Of a stretch of DNA of 64,000 nt, positions 52,248-61,979 are shown in pieces. How positions within the stretch are numbered: position 1 is the first letter of the stretch; the number at the start of each line of letters is the position of its first letter. The stretch spans positions 882,501 through 946,500 of the forward strand of contig NZ_JALKAJ010000002.1 of the NCBI RefSeq assembly GCF_023015615.1, given 5' to 3'. This DNA is from Qipengyuania sp. S6317L1. Lineage in GTDB: Bacteria; Pseudomonadota; Alphaproteobacteria; Sphingomonadales; Sphingomonadaceae. The notes under the pieces were generated by a model that worked only from the letters and a program-made list of their open reading frames with translations, did not search any database and was not told where the DNA came from. The translations under genes were made by a program, and so were the position numbers.

Positions 52248-52426
52248 GCCAAGCCGGCGATCACCTTCTGAGATCAGGCAAGAAACCAGAATTTCCGCCA
52301 CTTTTCCAAGAGAAAGGAGTAATTAGAGGCAATCTTGCAACAGTCGAGCGCATTGACTGCTTGCTTGTGCAAAACCGAGAAGTTAGACAGGGCTAGCGCC
52401 TCAACTCGAAAAAGGGGAATTCCATA

Positions 52427-53566
52427 ATGCGCAATTTCGTCATTGGTTTGGCGATGGCTTCAACGGCTCTGACAACACCGGCCATGGCCCGCGAGGGCCA
52501 ATGGTACATCCAAGGTGATGCTGGTGCGATGATCGTTGAGGACGTCGACATTGATATTAACGGCACTCCGGATCAAGCTATCATTTCGCACGACACAGGT
52601 TTTGATGTGGGTGCAGCGGTAGGTTACGACTTCGGCGGCTTCCGTCTTGAGACTGAAACCAGCTACCGTCGCGCTGATCTTGAGAATGTCGAAGCCGGTT
52701 CTGCTGGTCTTCCGCTCAACTTCAACGGAACTGATCAAGGGGTCAATTTCTTTGGTCAGGAAACCCGTCCAGCTATTGGCACATCAAGCGCTCTTAGCTT
52801 CATGGTAAACGGGCTTCTCGACTTTGGTGACGACGACGGCCTGCAAGGGTTCGCAGGTGGCGGTGTTGGTATCGCTCGTGTGGACTACGAAGGTCGTGTG
52901 AACACGAACGGTCCTGGTGTCTGGGACGATTCCGACACCGGCTTTGCCTATCAGTTTCTGGCTGGTATCCGCACACCTCTCAGCGACAGCTGGGACGTTG
53001 GACTGAAGTATCGTTACTTCGTGGTACCTGGTGTCGACATCATCGACCCAATCGGTCGCGACCTGAGTTCGACTTTTGTCACTCACTCGCTTCTGGGTAC
53101 GCTGAGCTACAACTTCGGTGGCGAAACACCACCACCGCCGCCACCTCCACCACCGCCGCCGCCGCCTCCACCGCCGCCGCCGCCTCCACCGCCTCCACCG
53201 CCGCCGCCAACGCCGTGCAATACTGGCCCTTACATCGTTTTCTTTGATTTCGATGAGTCAGTGATCACAGCCGACGCAGCGTCGATCCTGGACAACGCGG
53301 TCACGGCCTACGCGAACTGCGGCACTGCTGCGGTCATGCTTGCTGGTCACACCGACCGTGCTGGTAGCGTTTCGTACAACGAAGCACTCGCTGCACGTCG
53401 TAACGACAGCGTAAACGGATATCTGACAGGTCGCGGTATCCCCGCAAGCCGGATTTCCAGTGAAGCTTTCGGTGAGACACAGCCACGTGTTCCAACTGCT
53501 GACGGTGTGCGTGAATTGCAAAACCGTCGCGTAGAGGTCACTTACGGTCCGGGTTCGGGCATGTAA
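52427..53566 (+). CDS. ompA: OmpA family outer membrane protein with polyproline linker
   Basis: 379 residues. Signal peptide at 1-21 (MAMASTALTTPAMA), an N-terminal beta-barrel to ~230 with a GYDFGGFRLETETSYRRA-like porin pattern, then 27 consecutive prolines (53129-53209). The OmpA peptidoglycan-binding domain follows, with FDFDESVIT, LAGHTDRAGS and the ELQNRRVEV end. Codon use is strongly biased to common codons (for example GGT, CGT), suggesting high expression. AAAAAGGGG lies just upstream. Terminator at 53594-53620. Confidence 0.94.
   Translation: MRNFVIGLAMASTALTTPAMAREGQWYIQGDAGAMIVEDVDIDINGTPDQAIISHDTGFDVGAAVGYDFGGFRLETETSYRRADLENVEAGSAGLPLNFNGTDQGVNFFGQETRPAIGTSSALSFMVNGLLDFGDDDGLQGFAGGGVGIARVDYEGRVNTNGPGVWDDSDTGFAYQFLAGIRTPLSDSWDVGLKYRYFVVPGVDIIDPIGRDLSSTFVTHSLLGTLSYNFGGETPPPPPPPPPPPPPPPPPPPPPPPPPPPTPCNTGPYIVFFDFDESVITADAASILDNAVTAYANCGTAAVMLAGHTDRAGSVSYNEALAARRNDSVNGYLTGRGIPASRISSEAFGETQPRVPTADGVRELQNRRVEVTYGPGSGM
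53129..53209 (+). repeat. CCN microsatellite encoding 27 prolines
   Basis: 27 Pro codons in a row, made of CCG, CCA and CCT in irregular order, between the barrel and the peptidoglycan-binding domain of the OmpA protein. Likely length-variable by slippage and dependent on elongation factor P for translation. Confidence 0.9.
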
Positions 53567-53593
53567 GCTCTGGCTTCATCACAAACAAGAAAA

Positions 53594-53620
53594 GGGCCGG
53601 AGCGATCCGGCCCTTTTTTT
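53594..53620 (+). terminator. Rho-independent terminator after ompA
   Basis: GGGCCGG at 53594-53600 and CCGGCCC at 53607-53613 form a hairpin with the T-run at 53614-53620. It ends the ompA transcript about 28 bases past the stop. Confidence 0.92.
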
Positions 53621-53840
53621 ATGTCTGTTCAATCTAACACTTCATCTTGCGTCGAATATAAAGAACCGACTTCAGTGCAGCCCAAGCCTCCAAAGATGAG
53701 GCCGCTTGATGCGTCTGCACAACGAGGCCGCACAAATCCTCGAACGGATTATCGGCCCGTTAGTGTATCAAGGCGGATTTCTCCCAGCTGACGATTGCTA
53801 AGCGCCAGTAGCACCTAAGCGCCGGCGCTTAGAGCAGCCC

Positions 53841-55508
53841 TCAAGCTTTTACCTCGATCGCTTCTCCAGCCGCCGCCGCCCGCGCCACGACGGTGCTGCT
53901 AGCTTTCGGCGTGAGCTTGATCGATGCAATTAGAAGAGCGAAACCTATCGGTGCAATCCAAAGCGTCGAGAGAACGCCAGCGCTCAAGTCATCACCGTTC
54001 TGTGTCGAAACATACCCTGCAGTAAACGGCCCGAGCGCAAGCCCAACGAGCGTTGTGGCAAGGAAAAAAGTAGCAGTGGCCGTGCCGCGCATGCGCGGGA
54101 GGACGAGAGCCTGACTGGCAGCTGCTGCCGCCCCAAGTGCGGAAGCAGCCAGGCCGCTAACTACAATGTTAAGAGCGGTGAAAAGCGGGTAGCTTTCTGT
54201 TGTGTATTGCACATAGGCAAAAGGGAGAGGGCTCAGCAGGCCGAAGAGTACGACCCATACCCTCCCCGCGCTGGATTTTGCGAGCAACACATCGGCCATT
54301 CTACCGCCAAGAATAACGCCGAGGAATCCACCTAGCGCGCCGCCTCCGCCCAGCCAAAATCCAAGGCTAACCTTCGAGACTTCGAAAACGCGTTCGGCAT
54401 AAGGGGCCCCCCAATAGCTCGCGGCGTAAGCAACGAAAGCTACCGCGCCGTAGCCAAGGATGGTGCAAAGGAAGGCGGGTGACCCCCACGTCAAAGCGAA
54501 AGTGGGATAATCGCGAACTCGAAGTGCACAGGCCCAGCTGAAAACGGCGTAATATCCAATCGCAAGCAGCAGCCACTGGTCGCTGATGGCAGGAAGCTGC
54601 GTCGCAAGGCCCCCTTGGATCGCTTCCATGATGAAACCCTGGCCGGTGCCCAGCGCCAAAGTAAGCCCATGGCCAACCGTAAGCATTACCAACAATGCGC
54701 CGATGTTGATCAGTAAAGCCGCAACACCGCGAGACCCCGCTCCGAAGAATGTGAAGCCGGGAATGACGGTGGTCAGCTCACGCACAAATCCGCGAAACGG
54801 GTGAGGGTCCTCTGGCGTTGGAATACCGTCAATCGCGCCTCTTATTGGCTCGCGTAGGGTCATGACCCAGATAGCCAAAAGCAATCCTGGCAGGCCGACG
54901 GCGACAAAAGCCGCCTGCCAACCCGCAAGACCGAGCGGTCCGCCATCGGGATACGCCGCGTTCCAGCGGTCGACCACCATTCCACCAATGGCGAGCGAAA
55001 TGCCCCCACCGATGTAGAGCCCGGAGCTATATATCGCGAGAGCGGTAGCGCGCAGTCGAACTGGAAACCAGTCAGAGATAAGCGAATAGGCCGAGGGACT
55101 GGCGGTTGCCTCGCCAACACCCACGCCGATGCGTGCAACAGTCAATTGACCGGCATCTTTCGCAAATCCGGACAAAGCGGTCATGGCTGACCAGAGCGAG
55201 AGCCCCAGGGTCATTAATCGGACCCGCTTCCAACTGTCTGCTAACTTGCCAAGAGGGATCCCGAACAGCGCATAGAAGATCGCGAAAGCCGTGCCGTAGA
55301 GAAAACCCAAATAGGCATCATCAACGCCGAGATCCGCTTTGATATCATTGGCCAGAATTGAAAGAATCTGACGGTCGATAAAGTTGAGGACGTAGATCAG
55401 GACCAAGACGCTAAGCGCATACCAGCTATAAGCCGGAACACTCTGGTCACCGTGGCTGACGGAACCGCTATCTTCAGTCTCCGCCGGCGCGGTCGCTTTG
55501 TCACTCAA
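53841..55508 (-). CDS. MFS transporter, spinster-like
   Basis: About 555 residues. The likely start is the TTG at 55508, which has GGGGAGA about 8 bases before it; an ATG nine codons further up at 55535 has no such site. About 12 hydrophobic segments, an MFS signature LGKLADSWKRVRLMTLGLSLWS after TM2, and an early VLNFIDRQILSILANDIKADLG typical of the spinster/sphingolipid transporter-like branch. Substrate unknown. It ends a minus-strand run starting at argD. Confidence 0.88.
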   Translation of the reverse strand: MSDKATAPAETEDSGSVSHGDQSVPAYSWYALSVLVLIYVLNFIDRQILSILANDIKADLGVDDAYLGFLYGTAFAIFYALFGIPLGKLADSWKRVRLMTLGLSLWSAMTALSGFAKDAGQLTVARIGVGVGEATASPSAYSLISDWFPVRLRATALAIYSSGLYIGGGISLAIGGMVVDRWNAAYPDGGPLGLAGWQAAFVAVGLPGLLLAIWVMTLREPIRGAIDGIPTPEDPHPFRGFVRELTTVIPGFTFFGAGSRGVAALLINIGALLVMLTVGHGLTLALGTGQGFIMEAIQGGLATQLPAISDQWLLLAIGYYAVFSWACALRVRDYPTFALTWGSPAFLCTILGYGAVAFVAYAASYWGAPYAERVFEVSKVSLGFWLGGGGALGGFLGVILGGRMADVLLAKSSAGRVWVVLFGLLSPLPFAYVQYTTESYPLFTALNIVVSGLAASALGAAAAASQALVLPRMRGTATATFFLATTLVGLALGPFTAGYVSTQNGDDLSAGVLSTLWIAPIGFALLIASIKLTPKASSTVVARAAAAGEAIEVKA

Positions 55509-55562
55509 CGAATTATCTCCCCAATTGTGTTGCATCGAAAAGGAAGGCGCTGGTGCCTCCGC

Positions 55563-56246
55563 TTAATCAGCGTAGATCGTGCTATCGGTAATTCCCGCTT
55601 CGGCAAAACCCTTTTTGCGCAATCGGCACGAGTCGCATTTGCCGCAAGGGAGACCTTCGGTTGTGGGGTCATAGCATGACCAGCTCCACGCAGGGTCCAA
55701 ACCTAGCCGCGCACACTCTTTTGCGATGTCGGCTTTGGTCATGTGCTGAAGCGGAGCGTGAATAGTGATCGGGCTGCCTTCGACCCCGGCCTTGGTTCCA
55801 AGTCTCGCTGTTTCAGCGAAGCTTTCAATAAATTCCGGACGGCAATCGGGGTATCCCGAATAATCGAGCGCGTTCACCCCGATGAACATGTCGCGTGCCC
55901 CCTTAGCCTCGGCGCAAGCGGTTGTGAGGGCCAAGAATACAAGATTGCGCGCAGGAACGTAGGTTACAGGGATGGTGTCCTCGACCCCTGATTTTGGAAC
56001 GTCGATATCGTCGGTAAGGGCCGATCCGCCAAACGCCCTTAGATCAAGGGCGATCTCGGTGTGGCTGGCAAGTCCCAATTTTTCGGATATCGATTTGGCG
56101 CGGTCTAGTTCGACCCGGTGGCGCTGACCATAATTGACCGTCAGTGCATGGACGGCAAAACCGCTCTCCAATGCGCGGGCCGCCGAGACCATGGAATCCA
56201 GCCCCCCTGACAGGAGCACGATTGCTGGTGATTGAGTGGACGTCAT
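55563..56246 (-). CDS. queC: 7-cyano-7-deazaguanine synthase
   Basis: Makes preQ0, the precursor of queuosine. From the ATG at 56246 it is 227 residues, normal for QueC. ATP loop LLSGGLDSMVSA (about 10-21), VNYGQRHRVELDRA, and the four-Cys zinc site SWSCYDPTTEGLPCGKCDSCRLRKKGF. The other que genes are not near, although gluQRS elsewhere in the window uses queuosine-containing tRNA. Confidence 0.95.
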   Translation of the reverse strand: MTSTQSPAIVLLSGGLDSMVSAARALESGFAVHALTVNYGQRHRVELDRAKSISEKLGLASHTEIALDLRAFGGSALTDDIDVPKSGVEDTIPVTYVPARNLVFLALTTACAEAKGARDMFIGVNALDYSGYPDCRPEFIESFAETARLGTKAGVEGSPITIHAPLQHMTKADIAKECARLGLDPAWSWSCYDPTTEGLPCGKCDSCRLRKKGFAEAGITDSTIYAD

Positions 56247-56304
56247 GGCGACGCGGCTAAGCGCCAAATCGCCATTTGGCAATCCCGGCCAGGCGCCGTT
56301 CGTT

Positions 56305-56718
56305 TCAGCAGCTTCCGCTGTGCCTTGCTTCAGCAGCGAACTGAAACGGCAGACCAGAGGCGATGCCCTGACTCTCAATCTGCACAAGTTCACCAGTTTC
56401 CTTGCGGATATCGGTGCGCCCATAGCCATTGCCCGGGCAAGTGTACTGGATTGTAATCTTGCTCTTCGCATCTTCGACCACAAAGCGGCTACAGCCAGCT
56501 TCTCGGTGGCGCAGCTGGATAAGCTCGCGGCCTGACTTCACACAGATTTTCCGATCCGCAGAGCCATCGCGATGCTTGATCGTCCACTCGCCTTTGGAAA
56601 GGCCGCCAAGCATTGAGAGGCTGTCGGGCTGAGCAGCGACAGGCAACGCCAGACCCAGCATTACCATGCCAACCGCGGCAACTATGCCAATAGGAGAGAT
56701 TTTTCGGCTTGTACTCAT
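56305..56718 (-). CDS. Secreted DUF3617-like protein
   Basis: 137 residues from the ATG at 56718, with GAGG 9 bases upstream. A signal peptide ends near residue 30 (ALPVAAQ). The rest has GEWTIKHRDGSADRKICVKSG and a Cys pattern (C...GCSRFVV...YTCPGNGYGRT) like DUF3617 domain proteins, which are small periplasmic proteins of unknown function common in Sphingomonadales. Confidence 0.75.
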   Translation of the reverse strand: MSTSRKISPIGIVAAVGMVMLGLALPVAAQPDSLSMLGGLSKGEWTIKHRDGSADRKICVKSGRELIQLRHREAGCSRFVVEDAKSKITIQYTCPGNGYGRTDIRKETGELVQIESQGIASGLPFQFAAEARHSGSC

Positions 56719-56803
56719 GTCGACTACCTCGGCTAATCTCGTGTCTATTCCTTGTGAGAATTTACACTTCCACGATGAGCCGTTGCTGAACAGCGACGAA
56801 ATG

Positions 56804-57700
56804 TTAAATTGGTAGCTCAAAAGTCTTCGCACAAAATGCGCAGTCGACAGAGATGATCCCCGAATCATTGCGCATTTCGTCGCGCTCGCTTTCGGGAAAT
56901 CGCGAAATGACAGAAGTATAATAGTCCGCGCTGCACCGGCACCCGCGTGACAGGGCGCTTCCCACTTGGACGCGCACCTCGTCCTCCTCATGGAGAAGGC
57001 GCCACACAAGCGTTTCGAGCGAGAGCTTCTCGTCCAACAGCTCATCGTGACCAATCGAGCCAGCCATAGTGGCAACGTGCTCCCAATCAGGGTGATCCAT
57101 GCGCACGTGCAGACGCTCGCGCCCCTCTTCGCCGTCAGCAAGATGCTGAACCAAAAGGCCCGCAGCAACCCCGCCCCTGCCGCCGGAACGGCTGGCGACA
57201 CGGATGAGCGTCGGAATCTGTTCTGACTGGCTGAAATAGGATTCGCACGCTTGAGCGAGGCCATCCCCCTCGAGTGGCACAATCCCCTGATAGCGCTGAC
57301 CTGCACCGGTCTCGAACGTGATCGCCAGATACCCTTCACCAAACAATGCAGGCAGAGTGGGATTGGCTCCTAGCTCTGCGAGACGTTCGGCGTCGAACTC
57401 GGCGTAGCCGCGCAAGTCGCCCCCGCGATAATCACAAACAAGAAGCGAGACTGCGCCCACTTTCGTGTGTGCTTGCATGGTGAGTTGCGCATCGTCGCCC
57501 TCGGATTTGAGAAGGCCACCCATAAGCGCAGTGAGCACAAGCGCTTCTTCGAGCAGATGAGTGACGGGAGGAGGGTAGTCGTGTGCGGCAAGCACCTCAT
57601 CAACTACGCGGTCGAGGCGCACCAAGCGACCGCGTGCATTGCGGCCGGGCACTGTGAAGCCAAGGATTTTGTCGGCGAAGGTTTCAGCTGTTGCGTTCAT
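56804..57700 (-). CDS. hslO: Redox-regulated chaperone Hsp33
   Basis: 298 residues. Activated by oxidation of a C-terminal zinc centre: CxC in RGCRCSADYY and CxxC in VDCAFCAKTFE. The N-terminal domain has GRLVRLDRVVDEVL and VCDYRGGDLRGYAEFD. It protects unfolded proteins during oxidative stress. It begins 58 bp after argF. Confidence 0.94.
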   Translation of the reverse strand: MNATAETFADKILGFTVPGRNARGRLVRLDRVVDEVLAAHDYPPPVTHLLEEALVLTALMGGLLKSEGDDAQLTMQAHTKVGAVSLLVCDYRGGDLRGYAEFDAERLAELGANPTLPALFGEGYLAITFETGAGQRYQGIVPLEGDGLAQACESYFSQSEQIPTLIRVASRSGGRGGVAAGLLVQHLADGEEGRERLHVRMDHPDWEHVATMAGSIGHDELLDEKLSLETLVWRLLHEEDEVRVQVGSALSRGCRCSADYYTSVISRFPESERDEMRNDSGIISVDCAFCAKTFELPI

Positions 57701-57758
57701 CGCGGCTGTATATGGTAGCTAAGAGGCGTTTCGATAAGACCCGAGCCTCAAACAAGGA

Positions 57759-58697
57759 TCAACCCAGCCTGTCAAAGCACCACAAAAGCACGGATTTTTG
57801 CGCGTGGATGCGATTTTCCGCTTCGTCGAAGACCACCGACTGGTCGCTTTCGAAGACGCTTTCGCTAACCTCTTCCCCGACATGTGCCGGAAGGCAGTGC
57901 AGAAAAAGCGCATCAGGCTTTGCTAGCGCCATCAGGTCCTCGTTCACCTGAAACGGCTCCATAGCGCGACGTTTCTCGTCCGCGTCGGCCTGACCCATCG
58001 AAATCCAGGTGTCGGTCACAAGCACATCGGCACCCGTGGCCGCCTCATTTGCGGAATTCGTCAAGGTTACAGTGGCACCACCTGCGCGGGCCATATCGAC
58101 AAATTCGGGCGAAGGCTCAAAGCCGGCAGGGGTCGCAACGCGAACGTTGAATTTCATCAAGCCTGCTGCCTCGAGCACCGAGTGCAAGACATTGTTGCCA
58201 TCGCCGAACCATGCGAGTTCCAAACCGGGCAGCGATTTGCCGTGCTCGATCACGGTGAGAAGATCGGCGACAATCTGACACGGATGCGAACGGTCGGTCA
58301 GCCCATTAATCACAGGCACACTGGCATGACGCGCCATTTCCTCGATCTTGGCGTGATCGTCGGTCCGCAGCATGATCGCATCGACCATGCGGCTGAGCAC
58401 GCGGGCGGTGTCAGCTATCGTTTCTCCCCGGCCAAGCTGGCTGGACCCGGCTTCGAGGATCAACACCGTTCCACCCAATTGCCGCATGGCAATATCGAAG
58501 CTCACCCGGGTCCGGGTCGAGTTCTTCTCGAATACCAGGGCGAGAACGCGCCCGGCCAAGGGCTGATCAGCATCGGCCCGGCCTTTGGGCAGGTCGATAC
58601 GCGCCTCTTTCCGGTCGATCGCATCTGCAATCATCGCGGCAATTGCGTCAGGCCCGGCATCGCCAAGGTCGAGAAAATGGCGGAATTCGAAGGCCAT
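57759..58697 (-). CDS. argF: Ornithine carbamoyltransferase
   Basis: 312 residues. Carbamoyl-phosphate loop [22 protein letters not shown] and [14 protein letters not shown] with the catalytic Cys. The ATG at 58697 overlaps the argD TGA by one base (TGATG), so the two are coupled; a GTG directly before it is less likely. Sixth step of arginine synthesis. Confidence 0.95.
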   Translation of the reverse strand: MAFEFRHFLDLGDAGPDAIAAMIADAIDRKEARIDLPKGRADADQPLAGRVLALVFEKNSTRTRVSFDIAMRQLGGTVLILEAGSSQLGRGETIADTARVLSRMVDAIMLRTDDHAKIEEMARHASVPVINGLTDRSHPCQIVADLLTVIEHGKSLPGLELAWFGDGNNVLHSVLEAAGLMKFNVRVATPAGFEPSPEFVDMARAGGATVTLTNSANEAATGADVLVTDTWISMGQADADEKRRAMEPFQVNEDLMALAKPDALFLHCLPAHVGEEVSESVFESDQSVVFDEAENRIHAQKSVLLWCFDRLG

Positions 58698-59896
58698 CAC
58701 GCAGCTTCCGGCACTTTGTAGCTTGCAGCACCTGCCGAAAGCTTATCGAAGAACTCTTCGATTTCTGCATCTTCGATAACAAGCGGTGGGATAATCCGAA
58801 GCGTGTTGTCACCTGCCGCAACCGTAAGCAGCTGGTGATTGTCGCGCAGGTGCACAAAGAAAGGCCGGCTTTCGACCTTCATCTTGATGCCCAGCATCAA
58901 TCCCTTGCCGCGAACAAGCTCGAAAAGATCGGGGTAGTTGCCGATGAATTGCTCGAGCCGCGTGCGGATGCGCTCGCCCTTCTCCGCAACATTATCAAGA
59001 AATTCGGGGTTTGCGACTGCGTCAAGAACCGCGCTTCCTGCTGCCATGGCAAGCGGGTTACCGCCATAGGTCGAGCCGTGGGTTCCAAAGGTCATCCCGC
59101 GGGCCGCTTTCTCGGTTGCAAGGACAGCGCCCAGAGGAAAGCCGCCACCAAGCCCTTTTGCTGTCGCAACGATATCTGGTTCGATGCCATAGTGCTCATA
59201 GGCATACATTTTCCCTGTACGAGCGACCCCGCACTGCACTTCGTCGAGGACCAGCATGAGGTCGTGCTCATCGGCAAGCTCGCGCAGACCCTTCATGAAG
59301 GCATCGGAAGCAGGGCGAATGCCGCCCTCCCCTTGGATCGGTTCGACGAGAAATCCTGCCGTGTGGGGGCCCATCAATGCCTTGACCGATTCCAAATCAT
59401 CAAACTCGGCATATTTGAAGCCATCAAGGAGCGGCGAGAAGCCGTGGTGCATTTTGGTCTGGTTGGACGCGCTGATCGTGGCCATGGTGCGCCCGTGAAA
59501 AGCGTTTGCAAAGGTGATCAGCTCAAACCGTTCCGGATTGCCAGCATCGCCGGCATTTTGATGATAGGCGCGCGCTGCCTTAATCGCGCCCTCAACCGCT
59601 TCAGCACCTGAATTGGTGAAGAAAACGGTGTCGGCAAAGCTTGCGTCCACCAATTGCTGCGCCAGCTTTTCCCCTTGCGGGCTGCCATACAGGTTCGAAA
59701 CATGCATGAGTTCGGCCGCCTGGTTCTGAATCGCTTTGATCAATCCTTCATGCGAGTGTCCGAGCAGGTTCACCGCAATCCCGCTGGCAAAGTCCAGATA
59801 GCGCGTGCCATCCTCATCGATCAGGTGGCAATGGTCGCCCTTCACCGGACGGACTCCGCACCGTGGGTAAACTGGCATGAGCGGCGATATCGTCAT
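58697..59896 (-). CDS. argD: Acetylornithine aminotransferase
   Basis: 399 residues from the ATG at 59896 with AGGAAAAGAG upstream. PLP Lys in [17 protein letters not shown] (about 250), early [18 protein letters not shown], and [17 protein letters not shown]. Converts acetylglutamate semialdehyde to N-acetylornithine. Two-gene operon with argF. Confidence 0.94.
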   Translation of the reverse strand: MTISPLMPVYPRCGVRPVKGDHCHLIDEDGTRYLDFASGIAVNLLGHSHEGLIKAIQNQAAELMHVSNLYGSPQGEKLAQQLVDASFADTVFFTNSGAEAVEGAIKAARAYHQNAGDAGNPERFELITFANAFHGRTMATISASNQTKMHHGFSPLLDGFKYAEFDDLESVKALMGPHTAGFLVEPIQGEGGIRPASDAFMKGLRELADEHDLMLVLDEVQCGVARTGKMYAYEHYGIEPDIVATAKGLGGGFPLGAVLATEKAARGMTFGTHGSTYGGNPLAMAAGSAVLDAVANPEFLDNVAEKGERIRTRLEQFIGNYPDLFELVRGKGLMLGIKMKVESRPFFVHLRDNHQLLTVAAGDNTLRIIPPLVIEDAEIEEFFDKLSAGAASYKVPEAA

Positions 59897-59950
59897 ATTC
59901 TCTTTTCCTGGATTTTGAGTGCGCATCAAAAACAATAGGGCCAAAAGCAA

Positions 59951-59985
59951 ATGGCGGCCCATGAATGAGCCGCCATGCAAAAAAT
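59951..59985 (-). terminator. Terminator of the cold-shock gene
   Basis: ATGGCGGC at 59951-59958 and GCCGCCAT at 59969-59976 form a perfect 8-bp stem. Read on the minus strand, it is followed by TTGCTTTT, 59 bases past the end of the cold-shock gene and 55 bases before argD. Confidence 0.75.
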
Positions 59986-60034
59986 TTCAAGGCAGCTCGA
60001 ACACTTGGTCAAACGGCCTGAATGGTGAAGGAGG

Positions 60035-60808
60035 CTACTCCTGCACTGGCACCAGATTGACTGCTGAATACTTGCCTCGTCGATCAACTTCGAGGTCGAA
60101 CTCGAAGCGTTCACCTTCGGCGATCTCTGAGAGGCCAGAGCGTTCAACGGCGCTGATGTGCACAAATGCATCCGGCTGGCCATCGTCGCGCACCAGGAAG
60201 CCAAAGCCCTTCATCGAGTTGAAGAACTTGACCGTTCCGGTCGCCTTGTCACCGGTCAGCTCACGCTTTGGCGCAGCGGCAGCCTGTGGTGCTTCGATGA
60301 CGTCGCCAACAACCTGGAGATCTTGCGCGGAAATCTTGCCACCACGGTCGACCAGATTGAACTCGAGCTCCTGGCCTTCAGCGAGGCCCTCAAGCCCAGC
60401 ACGCTCGACCGCGCTGATGTGAACGAACACGTCCTCACCGCCAGTTTCCTGCTGAATAAAGCCGAAGCCTTTTTGACCGTTGAAAAATTTTACCGTGCCT
60501 TTGCCGGTGCCGACAACTTGAGCGGGCATGCGGTTGAAACCGCCGCCGCCGCCGCCGCGAGGGCCACCGCCCCCACCACCACGTGGGCCGCCACCAAAGC
60601 CGCCGCGATCACGGTCACCGCCGCCGAAACGGTCTCCACCGCCTCCGCCGCCATAACGATCGCCGCCGCCGAAGCGGTCTCCACCACGGTCATTTCCGAA
60701 ATCGCGCGGGGGCTTATAGCCGTCGCCGCCGCCAAATGGATCGAAGCCGTCCTCGCCGAAACCATCGCGCTTGTCCCGACCGCGTCGACGTCCCCTATCG
60801 TATCCCAT
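60035..60808 (-). CDS. Two-domain cold-shock protein with Gly/Arg-rich N-terminus
   Basis: 257 residues. The first ~95 are almost only Gly, Arg, Asp and Phe with repeated FGGGDR and PRGGGGGG units, like a eukaryotic RGG box. Two cold-shock domains follow: one at ~103-170 ([32 protein letters not shown]) and one at ~190-255 ([32 protein letters not shown]). The RNP1 and RNP2 RNA-binding motifs are intact in both. It presumably acts as an RNA chaperone. Confidence 0.9.
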   Translation of the reverse strand: MGYDRGRRRGRDKRDGFGEDGFDPFGGGDGYKPPRDFGNDRGGDRFGGGDRYGGGGGGDRFGGGDRDRGGFGGGPRGGGGGGPRGGGGGGFNRMPAQVVGTGKGTVKFFNGQKGFGFIQQETGGEDVFVHISAVERAGLEGLAEGQELEFNLVDRGGKISAQDLQVVGDVIEAPQAAAAPKRELTGDKATGTVKFFNSMKGFGFLVRDDGQPDAFVHISAVERSGLSEIAEGERFEFDLEVDRRGKYSAVNLVPVQE

Positions 60809-61107
60809 AACTGAGCAATTACCTTATCACGCTGCCCAAATTCACGAACGCTGACAGCGGGGGCAACGAGCCGCGCCAAACGTTTGCGGCGCAATCAAGA
60901 ATCTGATTGTGCCTCTTTCTCGTCCCACCATAGCGCACATAAGGCCGCTATGCGAATGATTTAAACTCATTATGGTTTATGCCGCCCAAGTGTGACAGGT
61001 TCAAGCAACATCATTGCTTGTCAAATCCATGCAGCAAGACAGCAAAACCCAGCTTTTGCGAGAAATCACGGGCTGGATCAAAGACGCGAAACAGGAGCCT
61101 AACTACT

Positions 61108-61539
61108 GTGCCCAATTTTAAAGCCCTTTCTCAAGATGTATTCGCCAGTGAGCAGATTACGCTCCCCGATGTGACGGCAGCAAAGGCGGCGGGAATCAAG
61201 ACAATCGTCAACAATCGTCCAGACGGGGAAGAGCCAAGCGCCCCTCAAAGCGCCAATGTCGAAGCAGAAGCCACGGCAGCAGGCCTCGCCTATGTTGCTG
61301 TTCCAATTGGACATTCCGGCTTTAGCGAACAACAGGTTGATGCCATGGTCGGGGTTCTGGAAAACGCAGAAGGGCCTGTTCTTGCCTATTGCCGGTCGGG
61401 CACCCGTTCGACCTTCCTTTGGGCTCTGGCCAAGGCCAAGATGGGTGATGACCCCGATCAGATTACGCAGGCAGCCATGTCGGCTGGTTATGATGTAAGC
61501 CCGATCCGCCCGATGATGGATATGCTGGCGGCGCGCTGA
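61108..61539 (+). CDS. TIGR01244 family (DUF442) phosphatase/sulfur transferase-like protein
   Basis: 143 residues. The start is a GTG with AGGAG 11 bases upstream; nothing better is in frame. The core KTIVNNRPDGEEPSAPQ and the active-site loop LAYCRSGTRSTFLWAL (Cys-x5-Arg of the protein tyrosine phosphatase fold) match the DUF442/TIGR01244 group, also found fused to beta-lactamase-like persulfide dioxygenases. Substrate unproven. Confidence 0.85.
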   Translation: MPNFKALSQDVFASEQITLPDVTAAKAAGIKTIVNNRPDGEEPSAPQSANVEAEATAAGLAYVAVPIGHSGFSEQQVDAMVGVLENAEGPVLAYCRSGTRSTFLWALAKAKMGDDPDQITQAAMSAGYDVSPIRPMMDMLAAR

Positions 61540-61571
61540 AACGCGCGTTCCGGGATTTAGCCTTGCTTACG

Positions 61572-61970
61572 ATGGATATTCCCCCTCTCCTCGTGCAGTT
61601 CGCAGGGTCGCTGATTGCGATCCTTGCGCTTTATGCCCTTGCCCGCGCCATGCGACTGGGCGGCGAGCGCGTGCTTGAGAATGACGAATCGGTGAAATCG
61701 GTTGCGACCGAGGTAGAAGACGGTTTCGAGGCGCGGCGCGTCGCCATTGCCAGAGGCGGCTTGGCGGCGCTTGCATCGGATGATGAAGGAAGGATCATGC
61801 TGATCAAACGTCACGGCAATCAGTTCGCGGGCCGCATTTTATCAAGCGATGCGCGCGTGAGCGAGGAAGTCGATGCGATCATCGTTACCTGCGGCGACCC
61901 CCGCTTTGGCCCTGTTCGCCTTTCGCTTGATAAGCCTGCGACTTGGGTCGATGCAATCAACCGGCTATAG
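61572..61970 (+). CDS. Small membrane-anchored protein of unknown function
   Basis: 132 residues. One hydrophobic helix (LVQFAGSLIAILALYALARAM, about 6-26) then a soluble domain with short strands (GRIMLIKRHGNQFAGRIL, AIIVTCGDPRFGPVRLSLD). I do not recognise a family. 32 bp after the DUF442 gene and 9 bp before the desaturase, so probably in an operon with them. It could be a regulator or partner of the following enzyme. Confidence 0.65.
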   Translation: MDIPPLLVQFAGSLIAILALYALARAMRLGGERVLENDESVKSVATEVEDGFEARRVAIARGGLAALASDDEGRIMLIKRHGNQFAGRILSSDARVSEEVDAIIVTCGDPRFGPVRLSLDKPATWVDAINRL

Positions 61971-61979
61971 ACACGCGTA

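Noticed and set aside
56719..57342. Upstream extension of the DUF3617 frame to 345 residues
   Set aside because: It overlaps hslO on the same strand in another frame; the ATG at 56718 has a Shine-Dalgarno and a signal peptide.
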